Assembly (NCBI RefSeq): GCF_030819175.1
Contig: NZ_JAUTBJ010000002.1
Span: 940,001-1,004,000, forward strand
DNA from: Sphingomonas sp. SORGH_AS_0879
Lineage (GTDB): Bacteria > Pseudomonadota > Alphaproteobacteria > Sphingomonadales > Sphingomonadaceae
Length of the DNA: 64,000 bases
Direction of reading: 5' to 3'
This document shows positions 53,878 through 62,551 of this stretch, one piece after another; position 1 is the first letter of the stretch; every line of letters starts with the position of its first letter. A model generated the notes under the pieces. The model was not told the origin of the DNA and did no database searches. It was given only the letters and a program-made list of their open reading frames with translations. The position numbers and the translations under genes are program-made.

Positions 53878-56800
53878 CTATTCCGCCGCCAGCAACGTCT
53901 CCGCCGCCTGCAAATCCACCGAGACCAATCGGCTGACCCCGCGTTCGATCATCGTCACGCCGAACAGCCGGTGCATCCGGCTCATCGTCACGGCATTGTG
54001 GGTGACGATCAGATACCGCGTGTCCGTCTCGCGCGCCATGCGCTCCAGCAATCCGCAGAAGCGGTCGATATTGGCATCGTCCAGCGGCGCATCCACCTCG
54101 TCCAGCACGCAGATCGGCGCGGGATTGGTCAGGAACAGACCGAAGATCAGCGCCACCGCCGTCAGCGCCTGCTCGCCCCCCGACAACAGGGTCAGCGACT
54201 GGAGCCTCTTGCCCGGCGGTTGCGCCATGATCTCCAGCCCCGCCTCCAGCGGATCGTCCGAATCGACCAGCGCCAGATGCGCGGAGCCCCCGTCGAACAG
54301 CGTCGCGAACAGCGTCTGGAAATGCCCGTTCACCGCCTCGAACGCCGCGAGCAGTCGTTGCCGCCCCTCGCGATTGAGCAACCCGATCGAGCCGCGCAAT
54401 CGCGCCACCGCCTGCACCAGATCCTCGCGCTCGGCGGCATTGGCCGCGCCGCTCGCCTCCAACTCGGCCAGTTCCTGTTCGGCGACCAGATTGACCGGCC
54501 CGATCCGCTCGCGATCGGCGGACAGCTTGTCATGGGTCGCCGCCTCGGCCTCCGGCGAGCCGACACTGCCGCCATCGAAAGCCAGTCTCTCCGGCAGGAC
54601 GGGCGCGGGGCAGGCGAAGCGCTCGCCCGACAGGCGGCCCAGTTCGATCCGGCGCTGATCGTGATTCTCCACCCGCGCCAGCGCCCCCGCGCGCATCTCT
54701 CGCGCCGTCGACAGCAGGGCATTGGCCTGAGCATGGGCGGCTTCGGCACCGCGCTGGTCGCGTTCGGCATCGGCCTCCTCCGCCTGGGTCCGCTCCGCCT
54801 CGGTCCGGGCGACGTCATGTGCGGCGGCGAGCGCGACGATCTCTTCGGCCAGTCGCTGGGGGCGATCGGCCAGCGCCGCCGCGTCGCGCTCCAGCGTCGC
54901 GGCGCGTGCGTCCATCTCGGCGATCCGCCCCGCCGCCTGCCCCGCGCGCTGGTTCCAGCCTTCCGCCTCCGTCCGTGCCGCCGTCAGCCGGTCGCGGGTC
55001 TGCGCCAGGCTGCGCTCCAGCGTGGTCCGCTCCGACCGGGCCAGCGCAACCGCCGACCGCGCGAGCTGCGTCTCGCTCTGGAGGCGCGCCGTCTCCGCCG
55101 CGCTCGCCGAACCATCGGGCAGGGCGGCGAGTATCGCCTCGGCCCGTTCGCACTCCCCTTGTGCCTCGTCCGTCTCGGCGGTGATCCGCTCGGCACGGGC
55201 GAGGAGGTCGGTCCGTTGCGCGGACAGCCGCTCGATCACCGACTGGGCGCGATCCTCGGCGCGTTGGGCATCGCGCAGGCTGGCATCGGCCCGGGTCTGG
55301 AGCGTCCGCGCGCTGATGGCGTCGGCGCGGGCCCGGGCGATGCGGTCTTCGATCGCGGTCCGCGCCTCGGTCGCGGCCTGCACCGCCGCTTCCGCCGCCG
55401 GGCGCTCGGCTTGGAGCGCGGTCAGCCGGTTGCGCCGCTCCATCCGCTCGGCGGCCGCCGCACCGCCGCCTTCGCCGACATAGCCGTCCCACCGCCGCAG
55501 CCGCCCCTCGCGCGTGACCAGCCCCTGCCCGACCGCCAACGCCTGCCCCAAGTCGGAGTCGCCCAAAAAGATCTGCGACAGCCGCCGGGCCAGCGCCGGG
55601 GGTGCCGCAATGCGCTCGCCCAGCGGTTGCGTCCCGACCGGCGCGGGGGGATCGTCCGCCGTGATGGGTGAGCCATGCCAGTCGGCGAGCGGCGTCTCCA
55701 GTTCGTCCCCCAACGCCGCCGCCAGCGCGCGCTCGAAGCCCGGTTCGGCCTGCACCTCGTCCAGCAACCGGTCGCCGCCCTTGCGCTGGGTCGCGCGGGT
55801 CAGCGCGGCCACCTCCGCCTCCAGCGCGGCGAGCGCGGCGATGGCCTGCGCACGCGCCGTCTCCGCCGCATCGCGCTCGGCAGTGGCGGCGCGTTCGGTC
55901 TCTTCGGCCAGGTTCAGCGCGGCCCGCGCCTGCTCGGCGTCCGCCCGCGCGGTGGCCTGGGTCGTGATGGCGGCTTGGCGGACGGCCTCCTGTTCCGCCA
56001 TATCGGGCAGCGCGTCGATGGCGGAGGCGACACCCCGCGCATCGCGTTCCGCCCGGGCATGGCGGCCCTGCGCGGCGGTCAGCGCGGCTTCGGCGATCCG
56101 GCGTTCGGCGGCCTCGGCGGCTTGGGCGGACAGCGCGTGGGCCAGCGCCACCTCGGCATCGCGGTTCTTCGTTTCCGCTTCGGCCAGCAGCGCGTCGAGC
56201 CGGGGCATCGCCTGCACCGCATGGGCGATGCGCGCGTCCAGATCCTCGCACTCCTCGCCCAGCCGCTGGATCGCGGCGGCGGCGTCATGCGCCAGCGCAT
56301 CCTCGCGCGCCCGGTCCTCATCAATGCGGGTACGCGCGGCGGCCAGTTCCTCGATCCGGCGTTGCAGACCGTGGCGGCGGTCGCGCGCACGGGACAGGGC
56401 ATGGCCCGCTTCGCTCAGCGCATCGCGTGCGGTCAGAGAGGCGGCCCGCGCCGTGGCGGCCCGCGCGACCGCCTGCTCCTGCGCCTTGGCGGCGGCGCGT
56501 TCGGCGGCGGTGGCGTCGGTCACCTGGCGCTCGGCGGCCTCGGCCTCGGTCTTGGCGAGGGTCGCCGCCGCCGCCGCGTCGCGCCAGCGGGCGAAGATCA
56601 TCCGCGCCTCGGCCACCCGGATCTGGTCGGAAATCAGGCGATAGCGCTCCGCCGCGCGCGCCTGTCGCCGCAGGGTCGCGATGCGCGCATCCTGATCGGC
56701 GATGGCTTCGTCCAGCCGGGTGAGGTTCGCCTCGGTCGCGCGCAGCTTCCCCTCTGCGTCGCGGCGGCGGACGTGCAGTCCGGCGATCCCGGCGGCTTCC

Positions 56801-57264
56801 TCCAGCATCGCGCGGCGTTCGGCGGGCTTGGCGGCGATGACCGCGCCGATCCGGTTCTGGCTGACCAGCGCGGGCGAGTGCGCCCCGGTCGCGGCATCGG
56901 CGAAGAGCAGCGCGACGTCCTTGGCCCGCACATCGCGTCCGTCGATGCGATAGGCCGAGCCCGCCCCGCGCTCGATCCGGCGGACGATCTCGGTCTCGTC
57001 GCCGTCGCGCTCGGCCAGGATGGTGACCTCGGCAAAGTCGCGGGGCGGCCGGGTGGCGGTGCCCGCGAAGATGACATCCTCCATGCCAGCGCCGCGCATC
57101 GACCGCGCGCTATTTTCGCCCATCGTCCAGCGCAGCGCTTCGAGCAGGTTCGACTTGCCGCAGCCATTGGGCCCGACAACACCGGTCAGCCCCGGCTCGA
57201 TGACCAGATCGGCCGGATCGACGAAGCTCTTGAAACCCGAAATGCGAAGCCGCTTGATCTGCAC
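53878..57264 (-). CDS. smc: Chromosome partition protein SMC
   Basis: A 1128-residue SMC ATPase that organises and segregates the chromosome with ScpA/ScpB. The N-terminal head has VGPNGCGKSNLLEALRWTMGE (Walker A). Long Ala/Glu/Arg-rich coiled coils (about 170-500 and 680-960) flank a hinge (about 510-640). The C-terminal head has LLSGGEQALTAVALIFGLFL (signature) and PICVLDEVDAPLDDANIDRF (Walker B). The GTG start at 57264 is set by QIKRLRISGFKSFVDP. The frame remains open much further upstream, but that part is antisense to trmO and has no similarity. Confidence 0.96.
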   Translation of the reverse strand: MQIKRLRISGFKSFVDPADLVIEPGLTGVVGPNGCGKSNLLEALRWTMGENSARSMRGAGMEDVIFAGTATRPPRDFAEVTILAERDGDETEIVRRIERGAGSAYRIDGRDVRAKDVALLFADAATGAHSPALVSQNRIGAVIAAKPAERRAMLEEAAGIAGLHVRRRDAEGKLRATEANLTRLDEAIADQDARIATLRRQARAAERYRLISDQIRVAEARMIFARWRDAAAAATLAKTEAEAAERQVTDATAAERAAAKAQEQAVARAATARAASLTARDALSEAGHALSRARDRRHGLQRRIEELAAARTRIDEDRAREDALAHDAAAAIQRLGEECEDLDARIAHAVQAMPRLDALLAEAETKNRDAEVALAHALSAQAAEAAERRIAEAALTAAQGRHARAERDARGVASAIDALPDMAEQEAVRQAAITTQATARADAEQARAALNLAEETERAATAERDAAETARAQAIAALAALEAEVAALTRATQRKGGDRLLDEVQAEPGFERALAAALGDELETPLADWHGSPITADDPPAPVGTQPLGERIAAPPALARRLSQIFLGDSDLGQALAVGQGLVTREGRLRRWDGYVGEGGGAAAAERMERRNRLTALQAERPAAEAAVQAATEARTAIEDRIARARADAISARTLQTRADASLRDAQRAEDRAQSVIERLSAQRTDLLARAERITAETDEAQGECERAEAILAALPDGSASAAETARLQSETQLARSAVALARSERTTLERSLAQTRDRLTAARTEAEGWNQRAGQAAGRIAEMDARAATLERDAAALADRPQRLAEEIVALAAAHDVARTEAERTQAEEADAERDQRGAEAAHAQANALLSTAREMRAGALARVENHDQRRIELGRLSGERFACPAPVLPERLAFDGGSVGSPEAEAATHDKLSADRERIGPVNLVAEQELAELEASGAANAAEREDLVQAVARLRGSIGLLNREGRQRLLAAFEAVNGHFQTLFATLFDGGSAHLALVDSDDPLEAGLEIMAQPPGKRLQSLTLLSGGEQALTAVALIFGLFLTNPAPICVLDEVDAPLDDANIDRFCGLLERMARETDTRYLIVTHNAVTMSRMHRLFGVTMIERGVSRLVSVDLQAAETLLAAE

Positions 57265-57483
57265 GGACCCGGTTGCCGTCCCCCGACGTCGATGGTGGTT
57301 ATCGATAGCGTATGGGGACGCGTTGTCGAGGGGGCGTGGTATCCGGGTTGGGCGACGGATCGGCTTTCGCTCATCCCCAAAGGTGGCGCTGCCTTTTCGC
57401 GGGCCGTTCCCCATCGGGAGCGACTTCCGCACTCCCATGCGCCGGCTGAGCATGGCAGTAGGGATTATCGATGGGAGGGACTC

Positions 57484-57945
57484 ATGACGTTCACGATAGA
57501 CCCCATAGGGTATGTGCGGGGTGGTCGGGCCGATCCAATTGACGACGATTGGGGAAGCAGCCGAACCACGATCGAGTTGGACGCGGCAAAAGTCGAGGCT
57601 GACGCGCTGGCGGGGCTGGATGCGTTTAGCCATGCCGAGATCATCTTCTTGTTCGACCGGGTACCTGAACAGAAGATAGAGCGAGGCGCGCGCCACCCAA
57701 GAGGTCGCGAAGATTGGCCGTTGACCGGCATTCTCGCGCAACGGGGCAAGAACCGTCCCAATCGCCTCGGTGTGACTGTCTGCCATGTGTTGAGTGTTGA
57801 AGGTTTGCAACTGGCCGTCGAGGGGCTGGACGCGATCGACGGAACGCCTGTGATCGACATCAAGCCGGTCATGCGCGAGTTCCTGCCTCGTGGTGAGGTT
57901 CGACAGCCAGAATGGGTGTCCGAACTGATGGCGGCCTATTGGTAG
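57484..57945 (+). CDS. trmO: tRNA (N6-threonylcarbamoyladenosine37-N6)-methyltransferase-like, TsaA/TrmO family
   Basis: A 153-residue protein of the TsaA/UPF0066 family, the short form without the C-terminal domain of E. coli TrmO. Motifs: IDPIGYVRGGRADPIDDDW at the N-terminus, LAGLDAFSHAEIIFLFDRV, then RPNRLGVTVCHVLSVEG and GTPVIDIKPVMREF. Known TrmO methylates t6A37 of tRNA-Thr; the short alphaproteobacterial members are less well tested. The ATG has GGGAGGG just upstream. It is divergent from smc. Confidence 0.88.
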   Translation: MTFTIDPIGYVRGGRADPIDDDWGSSRTTIELDAAKVEADALAGLDAFSHAEIIFLFDRVPEQKIERGARHPRGREDWPLTGILAQRGKNRPNRLGVTVCHVLSVEGLQLAVEGLDAIDGTPVIDIKPVMREFLPRGEVRQPEWVSELMAAYW

Positions 57946-58052
57946 CCTCAATTCCGTTTTCCGATCGCCATCGGAAACCCCGACCATCTTGGCCGTTCGT
58001 GATCGGACAGCCATAGCATCGCCGTCAGGCGACATGCCTCCGGAGCGCCCCC

Positions 58053-58457
58053 GTGCTGACCATCGAAGCCATCGATCACATCGTCTTCAACGTCCGCGAC
58101 GTGGAGGTGTCGGCCGAATGGTACGGCCGCGTTCTCGGCATGAAGCGGGTCGACGCCCGGTCTGACGGAGGTGAGCAGCGCACGAGCGTGGCGTTCGGGG
58201 GCAACAAGATCAACCTGCGTCCGATCGATGCGTCGCAGGAGGATTGGTTCACCGGCAAGGCGCCATCGGTCGGGGGGCAGGACCTGTGCTTCCTGACCGA
58301 TCGTTCGCCGGAGGAGGTCGTCGCGCATTTCCGGTCCTGCGACGTGGAGGTCGAGTCAGGCCCGGTGACGAAGAGCGGCGCGCGGGGGCCGATTTGCTCG
58401 GTCTATGTCCGCGACCCGGACGGCAATCTGGTCGAGGTTTCGTCATACCCGTCATAG
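58053..58457 (+). CDS. VOC-family protein
   Basis: A 134-residue glyoxalase/bleomycin-resistance-like protein with IDHIVFNVRDVEVSAEWYGR at the N-terminus and VYVRDPDGNLVEVSSY at the C-terminus. Candidate metal ligands are His9, a central His (VVAHFR) and Glu129. It starts with GTG 58053. This small single-module protein resembles the YwkD/virulence-protein-like VOC group. The substrate is unknown. It is separated from trmO by about 105 bases and may be co-transcribed. Confidence 0.85.
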   Translation: MLTIEAIDHIVFNVRDVEVSAEWYGRVLGMKRVDARSDGGEQRTSVAFGGNKINLRPIDASQEDWFTGKAPSVGGQDLCFLTDRSPEEVVAHFRSCDVEVESGPVTKSGARGPICSVYVRDPDGNLVEVSSYPS

Positions 58458-58475
58458 CTTGCCGCTAAGGCGGTT

Positions 58476-59720
58476 TCATCCGAACCGCGCCAACCCGAAC
58501 GGCGTCACCGGCACCGCCGTCTCGCCTCCATCCAGCATCGCGGCCACCAACTCACCCGTGATCGGGGCGAGCGTCAGGCCGAGATGGTTGTGCCCAAAGG
58601 CATAGGATAGCCCCCGCGCCCCCGCGACCCGCCCGATCGCGGGCAGGTAGTCCGGCAGGGTTGGCCGCGCGCCCATCCAGGGCTGGGCGTCCTCGCCGAT
58701 CGGCAGGCCGAGCGCGGCGATGTGGTGACGCAGGCGGTTCCACTTGGCGGGGTCGGGCGCGGCGTCGGCCCGGGCGAACTCGACGATGCTGGCGGCGCGC
58801 AGGCCCCCGGCAAAGCGGGTGACGATCATCGAGCGGTCCTCGAACACCACCGGGGGCAGATCGGCGGGCCAGTCCACGTCGGGCCCGGTCTGGAGGTGAT
58901 AGCCGCGCTCGGCGATGATCGGGGCCTTCAGGCCGAAGGGGTGAAGGAGCGCCGCGCTTGCCACGCCCGCCGCCACCACGATCTGATCGGCGGACAGGCT
59001 GCGGTCGTCGCTCAGGCGGATTTCGCCGTCCCCGACCGCCTTGACGCGAGCGACGATGCGGGTGCCGCCATCGGTCAGGAAGCGGGCGGTCGCCGTTTCC
59101 GCCAGTCGCGTCGGGTCGGCGATCTGGCCGCTGCCCTCGAAGCGGATGCCGCCCGCGATGGGACTGCGGATACGGGCGCGCCAGTCCTGCAACTCCGCCT
59201 CGGTCAGCGGATGAAAGCGCGCGGTGCCGGTGTCCGCCGCCCGCCAGTTCGCCAGCCCCCGCGCGGCACTTTCCGGGTTTTCCCACAGCACGACATGGCC
59301 GTGCGGGCGCAGCAACTCGGGCGCGCCGAGGGCCTCGACATGCCGCTCCCAGGCGGGCATGGCCTGTGCCAGCAATCCCGCCAGCGCCCGATGCGCGCGC
59401 TCGTACCGGGCGGGGCGGGCGGCCTTCAGCAGGCGCAGCGAGAAGGGCAGCCAGGTCGCGATCTCACGCGGGGGCAGGGCCAGTGCGCCGCCGCGAAAGA
59501 ACAGTCGCTTGGCAAAGCCGCGCACCATGGCGGGCGAGGCGATCGGCTCGGCCTGTTCGGTCGCGATATGGCCCGCATTGCCCCAGGAGGCGGCTCGCGG
59601 CGTTTCCTCCGCCTCGATCAGCGTCACGGTCCAGCCCTTGCGCTGGAGCGCCAGCGCGGTGGTCGTCCCCACCACGCCGCCGCCGACAACGATGACGGTG
59701 CGATGATCCGAGGGCGACAT
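58476..59720 (-). CDS. FAD-dependent D-amino-acid (D-hydroxyproline) dehydrogenase-like enzyme
   Basis: A 414-residue DadA-like flavoprotein. The FAD site is VIVVGGGVVGTTTALALQRK. ASWGNAGHIATEQAEPIASP, RGYHLQTGPDVDW and a C-terminal GHNHLGLTLAPITGELVA are family features. Next to a 4-hydroxyproline epimerase it most likely oxidises cis-4-hydroxy-D-proline to the pyrroline carboxylate, with electrons passed to the respiratory chain. The start is taken at ATG 59720 (MSPSDHRTVIVVGGG) with GGAA before it; ATGs at 59741 and 59753 are alternatives. The operator CGTATACG lies just upstream. Confidence 0.87.
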   Translation of the reverse strand: MSPSDHRTVIVVGGGVVGTTTALALQRKGWTVTLIEAEETPRAASWGNAGHIATEQAEPIASPAMVRGFAKRLFFRGGALALPPREIATWLPFSLRLLKAARPARYERAHRALAGLLAQAMPAWERHVEALGAPELLRPHGHVVLWENPESAARGLANWRAADTGTARFHPLTEAELQDWRARIRSPIAGGIRFEGSGQIADPTRLAETATARFLTDGGTRIVARVKAVGDGEIRLSDDRSLSADQIVVAAGVASAALLHPFGLKAPIIAERGYHLQTGPDVDWPADLPPVVFEDRSMIVTRFAGGLRAASIVEFARADAAPDPAKWNRLRHHIAALGLPIGEDAQPWMGARPTLPDYLPAIGRVAGARGLSYAFGHNHLGLTLAPITGELVAAMLDGGETAVPVTPFGLARFG

Positions 59721-59751
59721 GCTATTTTCCGGCTTGGGCATGAGCCTCGTC

Positions 59752-59766
59752 ATATCGTATACGGAT
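59752..59766. promoter_or_regulatory. CGTATACG operator between the divergent FAD enzyme and epimerase genes
   Basis: An 8-bp perfect palindrome (CGTATACG, 59756-59763) sits inside ATATCGTATACGGAT, in the short space between two divergent starts. The same 8 bases occur at 62378-62385. The shape matches GntR-family (FadR/FCD) operators, so one regulator could control both directions and the peptidase gene. Confidence 0.65.
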
Positions 59767-59786
59767 TTCCTAGCAAGGGAATCCCG

Positions 59787-60800
59787 ATGACGTCACCGAC
59801 CATCCGCCACACCTTTTTCTGCATCGACGGCCATACGGCGGGCAATCCCGTCCGGCTGGTGGCGGGCGGCGCGCCGCTGTTGCGTGGGGCCAGCATGGCG
59901 GAGCGGCGGCTGGACTTCCTGGCGCGGTTCGACTGGATCCGCACCGGCCTGTGCTTCGAGCCGCGCGGGCATGACATGATGTCCGGCGGCTTCCTCTATC
60001 CGCCGTGCGAGCCGGACAGCGACGCCGCGATCCTGTTCATCGAGACGAGCGGCTGCCTGCCCATGTGCGGGCACGGTACGATCGGGATGATTACCTTCGG
60101 GCTGGAACACGGCCTGATCACCCCGCGCGAACCGGGCAAGCTGAAGGTCGAGGTGCCCGCAGGCACCATCCATATCGAATATGAGAAGGAGGGCGCGAAG
60201 GTCACGGCGGTGCGTATCCGCAACGTCCCCGCCTATCTGGCGGCGGAAGGGATCGAAATCGACGTGCCGGGCTTTGGCCCGCTGACGCTGGATGTGGCCT
60301 ATGGCGGCAACTACTATGCCATCATCGAGCCGCAGGGGGCCTATACCGGCCTCGACGATCTGGGGGCGTCGAAGCTGGTGGAACTCAGCCGCACGATCCG
60401 CGAGCTGGTGCGCGCGAAGTTCGAGCCGGTGCACCCGCTCGAACCCTCCATCCGGGGGGTCAGCCACGTGCTATGGGCGGACAAGCCCTCGGCGGAGGAT
60501 GCCGATGGGCGCAATGCGGTCTTCTATGGCGAGCGGGCGATCGACCGTTCCCCGTGCGGCACCGGCACCTCGGCGCGGTTGGCCCATCTGGCGGCGAAGG
60601 GGCGGCTGAAGGTCGGCGACCGCTTCGTCCATGAAAGCTATATCCGCAGCCGCTTCATCGGCCGGGTCGAGGAAGCGACGGAACTGGGTGGCCAGGCGGC
60701 GATCGTGCCGTCGATCCAGGGCTCGGCGATTGCCACGGGGTTCAACACGATCTGGATCGACCGCGAGGACCCGTTCTGGGCGGGGTTCACCGTGGTTTGA
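59787..60800 (+). CDS. 4-hydroxyproline 2-epimerase (proline racemase family)
   Basis: A 337-residue member of the proline racemase family. The two catalytic positions are both Cys: Cys94 in LPMCGHGTIG and Cys257 in RSPCGTGTSARLA, which together interconvert trans-4-hydroxy-L-proline and cis-4-hydroxy-D-proline (a Thr at the second place would instead point to a dehydratase). HTFFCIDGHTAGNPVRLV starts the fold. ATG 59787 is preceded by AAGGG. The product of this reaction is the expected substrate of the divergent FAD enzyme. The later pathway enzymes are not in the window. Confidence 0.92.
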   Translation: MTSPTIRHTFFCIDGHTAGNPVRLVAGGAPLLRGASMAERRLDFLARFDWIRTGLCFEPRGHDMMSGGFLYPPCEPDSDAAILFIETSGCLPMCGHGTIGMITFGLEHGLITPREPGKLKVEVPAGTIHIEYEKEGAKVTAVRIRNVPAYLAAEGIEIDVPGFGPLTLDVAYGGNYYAIIEPQGAYTGLDDLGASKLVELSRTIRELVRAKFEPVHPLEPSIRGVSHVLWADKPSAEDADGRNAVFYGERAIDRSPCGTGTSARLAHLAAKGRLKVGDRFVHESYIRSRFIGRVEEATELGGQAAIVPSIQGSAIATGFNTIWIDREDPFWAGFTVV

Positions 60801-61164
60801 AGGGACTGGTCACGCGAAGTCGCGAAGTCGCGAAGGGTAATAGGGTTCGCGCGGAGACGCGGAGGGGCAGGACTCGCCGCGTCAGCCGCCCTACCTGTAT
60901 TCCTCCCCTGCAAGGCATGGTGGAGGGGTGTCTCCGGTTGTGAGTGTGACCCAACTCTCCCGCCGGGACACCCCTCCGTCAGGCCTCCAGCCTGCCACCT
61001 CCCCTTGCAGGGGAGGAATGGGATGAATAGCGGTCCGTTGACGATTCCAAAGCGCGGCCGCGAGGGCCGTCATCTCCGCGCCTCCGCGTCTCCGCGCGAG
61101 CAAAACGCCTTCGCGTCATCGCGGCTTCGCGCGAACCTGCCCCGGCCTTCACCGGGGCGATCCT
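60801..61164. repeat. Gene-free repeat region between the epimerase and M24 genes
   Basis: CGCGAAG-type runs (60808-60870) face their complement at 61063-61140 (CTCCGCGTCTCCGCGCGAG, CTTCGCGTCATCGCGGCTTC), as in the 21541-21948 block. Between them a 121-bp unit has exact 17-base terminal arms ATTCCTCCCCTGCAAGG (60899-60915) and its complement (61003-61019), with the GACACCCCTCCGTCAGGCC core. No gene seen. Confidence 0.75.
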
Positions 61165-62361
61165 TCACCCCAGATCGTCGATCGCGGGCTGGGGCTCGGT
61201 GAACCAGGCGGCACCCGTCTCCGTCACGTAGAAATGGTCCTCCAGCCGCACGCCGAAGCGCTCCGGCACCACGATCATCGGCTCGTTCGAAAAGCACATG
61301 CCCGGCGTCAGCGGGGTCTTGTCCCCGCGCACCAGATAGGCCGGCTCGTGGATCGACAGGCCGATGCCGTGCCCGGTGCGGTGGGGCAGGCCGGGCAGGC
61401 GATAGTCGGGGCCCAGGCCCGCCCGCTCCAACACCGTGCGGGCGGCATAATCCACCGCCTCGCACGGCTCGCCCGGACGCACGGCGGCGAAGGCGGCGGC
61501 TTGCGCTTCCTTCTCGATATCCCAGATGCGGCGAACCTCGTCGCCGACCTCGCCGAACGCATAGGTGCGCGTAATGTCGCTGTGATAGCCGTCGATCAGC
61601 GTCCCGGTATCGACCAGCACCACATCGCCCTCGCGCAGCACATCGTCCTGCGGCAGGCCATGCGGAAAGGCGGTCGAGCGCCCGAACTGCACGGCGCAGA
61701 AATAATTGCCGGTCGACGCGCCCAGCGTGCGGTGCGCCTGGTCGATGAAGCGGATCACTTCGGACGCGCGAATGCCCTCATGCAGGATGCGGGCGGCGCG
61801 GCGATGGACCTCCAGCGTCATGTCCATCGCCTGTTGCATCAGCGCGATCTCGGCGGGCGACTTGATCGAGCGACAGCCATCGACCACCGGCGCGCCGCTG
61901 ACCAGCGCCACACCCGGTGCGGCCTCGCGGATGCGGTCGACGAACAGGAAGGCCAGCGCCGGGTCGATCGCCAGCGTCTTCGCGCCGTTCAGCGCATCGG
62001 CGACCAGCGCGGAGGGGCTTTCATCCTCTTCCCACAGGCGGATATCGGTGGCGGGGATGCTCAGGCTCGCCTCGAACGAGCCCAATTCAAACGCCGGGCA
62101 GATGAAGATCGGATCGCCCTTGACCGGCAGCAGCATCGCCACCAGTCGTTCGGTCGCACCCCAGGCGACGCCGGTGAAGTAGCGGAGGCTCGCGCCCGCG
62201 CCGATCAGGATGGCGTCGCCCCCCATCCGTGCCGTCAGTTCGCGCGCGCGGTCCATCCGCCAGGCGCGCTCATCGGCGGTGATGACGGGCGCGGGGTTCG
62301 CCCAAGGCGACAGGCTCGCCAGTTCGCGCTCCGCCGTCGATCCGCCGATCATGCCTGCCAT
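61165..62361 (-). CDS. M24 Xaa-Pro peptidase
   Basis: A 398-residue dimetal aminopeptidase/prolidase-like enzyme. The five metal ligands are visible: Asp and Asp in VLVDTGTLIDGYHSDITRTY, His in LPHRTGHGIGLSIHE, Glu in CFSNEPMIVVP and Glu in RLEDHFYVTETG. It should free residues from peptides containing Pro or hydroxy-Pro, fitting the neighbouring hydroxyproline genes. The start is ATG 62361 (MAGMIGGSTAEREL), because the operator at 62378 lies in the upstream extension; GGAG is found about 9-12 bases before it. Confidence 0.92.
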   Translation of the reverse strand: MAGMIGGSTAERELASLSPWANPAPVITADERAWRMDRARELTARMGGDAILIGAGASLRYFTGVAWGATERLVAMLLPVKGDPIFICPAFELGSFEASLSIPATDIRLWEEDESPSALVADALNGAKTLAIDPALAFLFVDRIREAAPGVALVSGAPVVDGCRSIKSPAEIALMQQAMDMTLEVHRRAARILHEGIRASEVIRFIDQAHRTLGASTGNYFCAVQFGRSTAFPHGLPQDDVLREGDVVLVDTGTLIDGYHSDITRTYAFGEVGDEVRRIWDIEKEAQAAAFAAVRPGEPCEAVDYAARTVLERAGLGPDYRLPGLPHRTGHGIGLSIHEPAYLVRGDKTPLTPGMCFSNEPMIVVPERFGVRLEDHFYVTETGAAWFTEPQPAIDDLG

Positions 62362-62370
62362 GCTACTCAC

Positions 62371-62390
62371 TCCGTTTCGTATACGGTTTC
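62371..62390 (-). promoter_or_regulatory. CGTATACG operator upstream of the M24 peptidase gene
   Basis: TTTCGTATACGGTTT carries the same perfect palindrome (62378-62385) as the divergent promoter at 59756-59763, placed 17-24 bases before the M24 start. It suggests co-regulation of peptide cleavage and hydroxyproline conversion. Confidence 0.65.
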
Positions 62391-62452
62391 GCGTGTAGCG
62401 TGGGTTGGCACGGGATGCCAGTCGGAGCGACGGCATTCCCAATTCCCACCCT

Positions 62453-62533
62453 CCGTTCGTGCTGAGCGAAGTCGAAGCACACGCCCCGCCGCGAAGCTAT
62501 AGCGTGGCCTTCGACTGCGCTCAGGCTGAACGG
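62453..62533. repeat. Inverted pair of the dispersed 26-bp repeat
   Basis: CCGTTCGTGCTGAGCGAAGT (62453 onwards) and CCTTCGACTGCGCTCAGGCT (62508 onwards) face each other across about 30 bases, close to the end of the S10 peptidase gene, and could form its terminator. Confidence 0.75.
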
Positions 62534-62551
62534 GCGTTGGGGACAGGGTAC

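Noticed and set aside
53788..57945. Long plus-strand open frames opposite smc
   Set aside because: Antisense shadows of the SMC coiled-coil codons; only the last part (57484-57945, trmO) is a real gene.
57265..58035. In-frame extension of smc by about 257 codons upstream
   Set aside because: No SMC similarity before QIKRLRISGFKSF; the region is antisense to the well-supported trmO gene.
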